DNA from: Nanosynbacter sp.
Lineage (GTDB): Bacteria > Patescibacteriota > Saccharimonadia > Saccharimonadales > Saccharimonadaceae
Length of the DNA stretch: 23,733 nt
NCBI GenBank assembly: GCA_015257605.1
Contig: JABZJV010000006.1
Coordinates: forward strand, 1-23,733
Reading direction: 5' to 3'
The notes under the pieces are model-generated. The model was not told the DNA's origin. It saw only the letters and a program-made list of their open reading frames with translations, and ran no database searches. Shown piece after piece: positions 21,696 to 23,733 of the stretch. Position 1 is the first letter of the stretch. Each line of letters begins with the position of its first letter. The position numbers and the translations under genes were made by a program.

Positions 21696-23126
21696 ATGAC
21701 AAATGACAAAACACCTGAACATTACCCTGCACAAACGCCGCCAGAAATAGAAGCTGTAAGTACTGAGGACGACGAGTATAGTAGACGTCGCGACTTCTTC
21801 AGAAGGTTATGCGATGATATAGATGAAATGCGCAAAGGTGACCTGGCAGAATTGAAGGTGAAATATAAAGGATATCTCGATAGAACCATTAGGAATGTCT
21901 GCCTAGCTAGAGACGAACGGTCGCGAGAAGAGCGTTCCGCTATAAGTAAAGCTATCAAACTAGTTGAAGAAATTGCCGACGTACCATTAGTCGATTGGCC
22001 AGACGATTTGCTTGAGTATCCGGATGTCTGTAGCGAGTATGTAAAATGGATGCTTGAATCGGGTAATGGTACAGTGTATCGTTGCGCCCAGGCTGCTAGA
22101 GATGAGTTTCATGATAGTGGTGGTCGTGTCGTAGATAAGAAAGATATTGATTTTGGAAATAGTGATTACGAACGGATGATATGGCGATATGAAATGTGTA
22201 ATAGAGTACTGCTTGGCGATGACGAATCGGCTAAATCTGTCATAGATGAATACGGTAAATATATAGGACAATATGGGACGATTAATATAGGGGAAGTCTA
22301 TATGACGGAAGAAGGTCAAACAGAGTATATGGAGTATATAAGAGTTGTGGAGCATTTGGGCCGCGATAATGTACTTAAACTGCATGATAAACTTGGGATA
22401 GCAATTTTTTCTCGCTGGTCGTTGCAAACGTTAGATAGCATGGTTGATTTGGTGAATGGTAAGGGTGAAGAAAAGTCGTGGTCGGTTGTTCTAATTGGCA
22501 AATCGGGCGATCATAATGGCGCCTTTAAAAATTTCAGACGTACAGAGTCTTCGGATATTATACCCATCGAAGTAGGTTCTGCTAACGATACTCAAGATAG
22601 AGTTGCGACGTTGCAGAATATGGGCATTGATACTATCGACCGGTTGACTATCGCTGGCCATGGCAGTGCTAATGGATTGTTATTAGCCTCTGGTTATACT
22701 CTGCCAAGAGATACCAGTGTATTAAGGCAGAACCCTATTACTTTGCTCATCAATATGATAAAAGCAGGCGATGATGGTTTGCGAAATATCAATCTGATGT
22801 CGTGTTCTGGCGCTCGTCGTTTTGGCGGAGAAGCAAGCCTGGCGGAATGCCTCTCTTGTTTGGACAAAGGTTTAGCCGTACATGCTCCGCCAGAAGATGC
22901 GTATATAGACGTACAAGACGGGGAGGCTAATTTGAGGTCAAAGGTACCTTTGAACCGCGCTATAGAGGACTTACTTATTGAAATGAAAATTCCTGGTTAT
23001 AATAGAATTGCTAGCTGGCTAGAGAAGGTATTTTGGAAGAGAACGAAGAATACCTTAGTAACTAGCGTGGCGGGTTCGCTAGTGTCAAGGAAAAATGTTA
23101 ATATGACATTAGGAGGCGAGACATGA
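21696..23126 (+). CDS. Cytosolic protein with caspase/CHAT-like His-Cys dyad domain
   Basis: 476 residues from ATG 21696; an in-frame GTG at 21660 overlaps the -10 box and is rejected. No signal peptide or membrane helix. Residues 1-260 are acidic and helical with no known domain. The region from about 270 looks like a clan CD cysteine peptidase fold: strand SWSVVLIGKSGD, then IDRLTIAGHGSANG with His322, then NINLMSCSGARRFGGEASLAECL with Cys370. The 48-residue His-to-Cys spacing and the 'hydrophobic strand-HG ... strand-C' layout are as in caspases, C80 and CHAT domains. The basic C-terminal ~65 residues have no assigned role. The gene is AT-rich (23 G+C in 60 at 22321-22380) with frequent AGA and ATA codons, unlike neighbouring ribosomal genes, suggesting acquisition. 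Its stop overlaps the next start (ATGA). Protease activity is inferred, not shown. Confidence 0.6.
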   Translation: MTNDKTPEHYPAQTPPEIEAVSTEDDEYSRRRDFFRRLCDDIDEMRKGDLAELKVKYKGYLDRTIRNVCLARDERSREERSAISKAIKLVEEIADVPLVDWPDDLLEYPDVCSEYVKWMLESGNGTVYRCAQAARDEFHDSGGRVVDKKDIDFGNSDYERMIWRYEMCNRVLLGDDESAKSVIDEYGKYIGQYGTINIGEVYMTEEGQTEYMEYIRVVEHLGRDNVLKLHDKLGIAIFSRWSLQTLDSMVDLVNGKGEEKSWSVVLIGKSGDHNGAFKNFRRTESSDIIPIEVGSANDTQDRVATLQNMGIDTIDRLTIAGHGSANGLLLASGYTLPRDTSVLRQNPITLLINMIKAGDDGLRNINLMSCSGARRFGGEASLAECLSCLDKGLAVHAPPEDAYIDVQDGEANLRSKVPLNRAIEDLLIEMKIPGYNRIASWLEKVFWKRTKNTLVTSVAGSLVSRKNVNMTLGGET

Positions 23127-23596
23127 CAGAAATGTTTCTTGGCTTATCACCAGATGCCGATAAGTGCGATCCAGAATTGATCAGAGAAATAATAAAAGAG
23201 ATAAAAGGCTATGTTGCTAGTCTGCAGCCTGGTGAATCATTTTTTGAAAATGAAGAAACAGGTTTAGTTATAAGAACTAATGTAGAAGAAGGCGATGATG
23301 GCGATGGAGCGAATCACCGCATGGTTAGTGTTGTCCGCGAAGAGGGCGGTGATAGAAAAGGGTGGCTGATCGTTACTAGAGGAAATCGTGTTTCTGTCGT
23401 AGGTGAACTAATCGGTAGCAAAGATGACGATGACAAGAGGGAGATCTATTTATTGTTTTCTTCTGAAATTAATCCTGACCAATCTGCCGATTGTTCTAGT
23501 TGTGATTCTCTAGAGCAACTAGCAGGATCTCTGGCGCAGGCATCTGGTGTAAATAGGCCGTCGAGAAATCCTTTCGCTGTTGAAAAAAATAGCTAA
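23123..23596 (+). CDS. Small acidic protein of unknown function, partner of the caspase-like protein
   Basis: 157 residues. ATG 23123 overlaps the upstream stop by ATGA, with AGGAGG at 23111-23116; ATG 23132 is an alternative. The protein is strongly acidic, with a helical start (ELIREIIKEIKGYVASL), a central beta-like part (GLVIRTNVEE, HRMVSVVRE, GWLIVTRGNRVSVVGELIG, EIYLLFSSEI) and a Ser/Cys-containing tail. No known family is recognised and no signal peptide is seen. Tight coupling to the caspase-like gene suggests an inhibitor, immunity partner, chaperone or substrate. Its lower G+C and codon use match the caspase-like gene and not the flanking rpsB. Confidence 0.7.
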   Translation: MTEMFLGLSPDADKCDPELIREIIKEIKGYVASLQPGESFFENEETGLVIRTNVEEGDDGDGANHRMVSVVREEGGDRKGWLIVTRGNRVSVVGELIGSKDDDDKREIYLLFSSEINPDQSADCSSCDSLEQLAGSLAQASGVNRPSRNPFAVEKNS

Positions 23597-23681
23597 TAAT
23601 GCTACACTACGTTTGAAGTAATTTTAACGACACAGCTCGTTGCAGCTCCAAAAGCGGCGGGCGAAGAAAAGGAGTAACCTG

Positions 23682-23733
23682 ATGTCTGTAGAAGTAGACA
23701 TGAAAGCTTTGTTTGAAGCTGGTGTTCATTTTG
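23682..23733 (+). CDS. rpsB: 30S ribosomal protein S2, 5' fragment
   Basis: The frame opens with MSVEVDMKALFEAGVHF and runs off the window. MK.L.EAGVHF is the invariant start of bacterial uS2. The ATG at 23682 is preceded by AAAAGGAG (23668-23675). The 85-base gap upstream holds a TACACT box (about 23606) as possible -10 and a small AGCT...AGCT inverted repeat. Confidence 0.93.
   Translation, partial: MSVEVDMKALFEAGVHF

Noticed and set aside
23429..23446. DDDDK sequence (enterokinase-type site) in the acidic partner protein
   Set aside because: Expected by chance in such an Asp/Lys-rich protein; no reason to think it is cleaved.
1..23733. tRNA or rRNA genes, CRISPR arrays, transposases, phage genes, recoded UGA
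   Set aside because: None recognised; repeats are limited to the RCC1 units and hairpins, and TGA is used as a stop in several intact genes.

Overview
The window looks like chromosome of a small-genome Patescibacteria/CPR bacterium, most likely a Saccharibacterium (TM7). This is inferred from the mix of genes and from compact gene packing, not from a marker search. TGA is used as a normal stop (for example at 2298-2300, 3124-type overlaps and 7384-7386), which argues against the recoded CPR lineages (Gracilibacteria, Absconditabacteria). Most genes are ordinary housekeeping genes, with two accessory-looking blocks: a cell-surface cluster (351-5635) and a two-gene module near the right end (21696-23596).

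Layout. 1-263: 3' end of a VKOR-family disulfide-forming membrane protein. 351-5635: envelope cluster made of a large surface protein with four RCC1-like repeats, a LANTG-anchored protein, a secreted WxL-like protein, a DUF916-like membrane-anchored protein and a LiaF-like membrane protein. It resembles the Csc/WxL surface-complex loci of Gram-positives. 5700-10970: a T-box-like leader, then GNAT acetyltransferase, inositol-monophosphatase-like enzyme and ileS. The IleRS carries a low-molecular-weight phosphatase-like domain spliced into its editing region. 11064-14011: galU-like nucleotidyltransferase, rplU, parA and parB. 14092-18570: divergent lepB and LytR-CpsA-Psr gene, a polytopic membrane protein, and an HtrA protease. 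18575-21619 (minus strand): prmC, prfA, rpmE and an iron-permease-like membrane protein, with a possible small RNA or small ORF on the plus strand between prfA and rpmE. 21696-23596: a cytosolic protein with a caspase/CHAT-like His-Cys dyad and an overlapping acidic partner. 23682-end: start of rpsB.

How it fits together. VKOR, LepB, HtrA, the LCP protein and the surface cluster all serve secretion, disulfide formation, processing and cell-wall attachment, which suits an epibiont that depends on surface contact. IleRS production is probably controlled by uncharged tRNA through the leader. prfA and prmC encode release factor 1 and the enzyme that methylates its GGQ motif.

A recurrent regulatory pattern is visible. 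At many first-of-transcript genes a good -10 box sits only 6-10 bases before the start codon, so these mRNAs should be leaderless. Downstream genes, and a few with longer leaders, carry clear AAGGAGG-type ribosome binding sites. Most unusual items: the phosphatase-like insert in IleRS, the caspase-like two-gene module, the Csc-like surface locus with an AT-rich RCC1 cassette, and the T-box.
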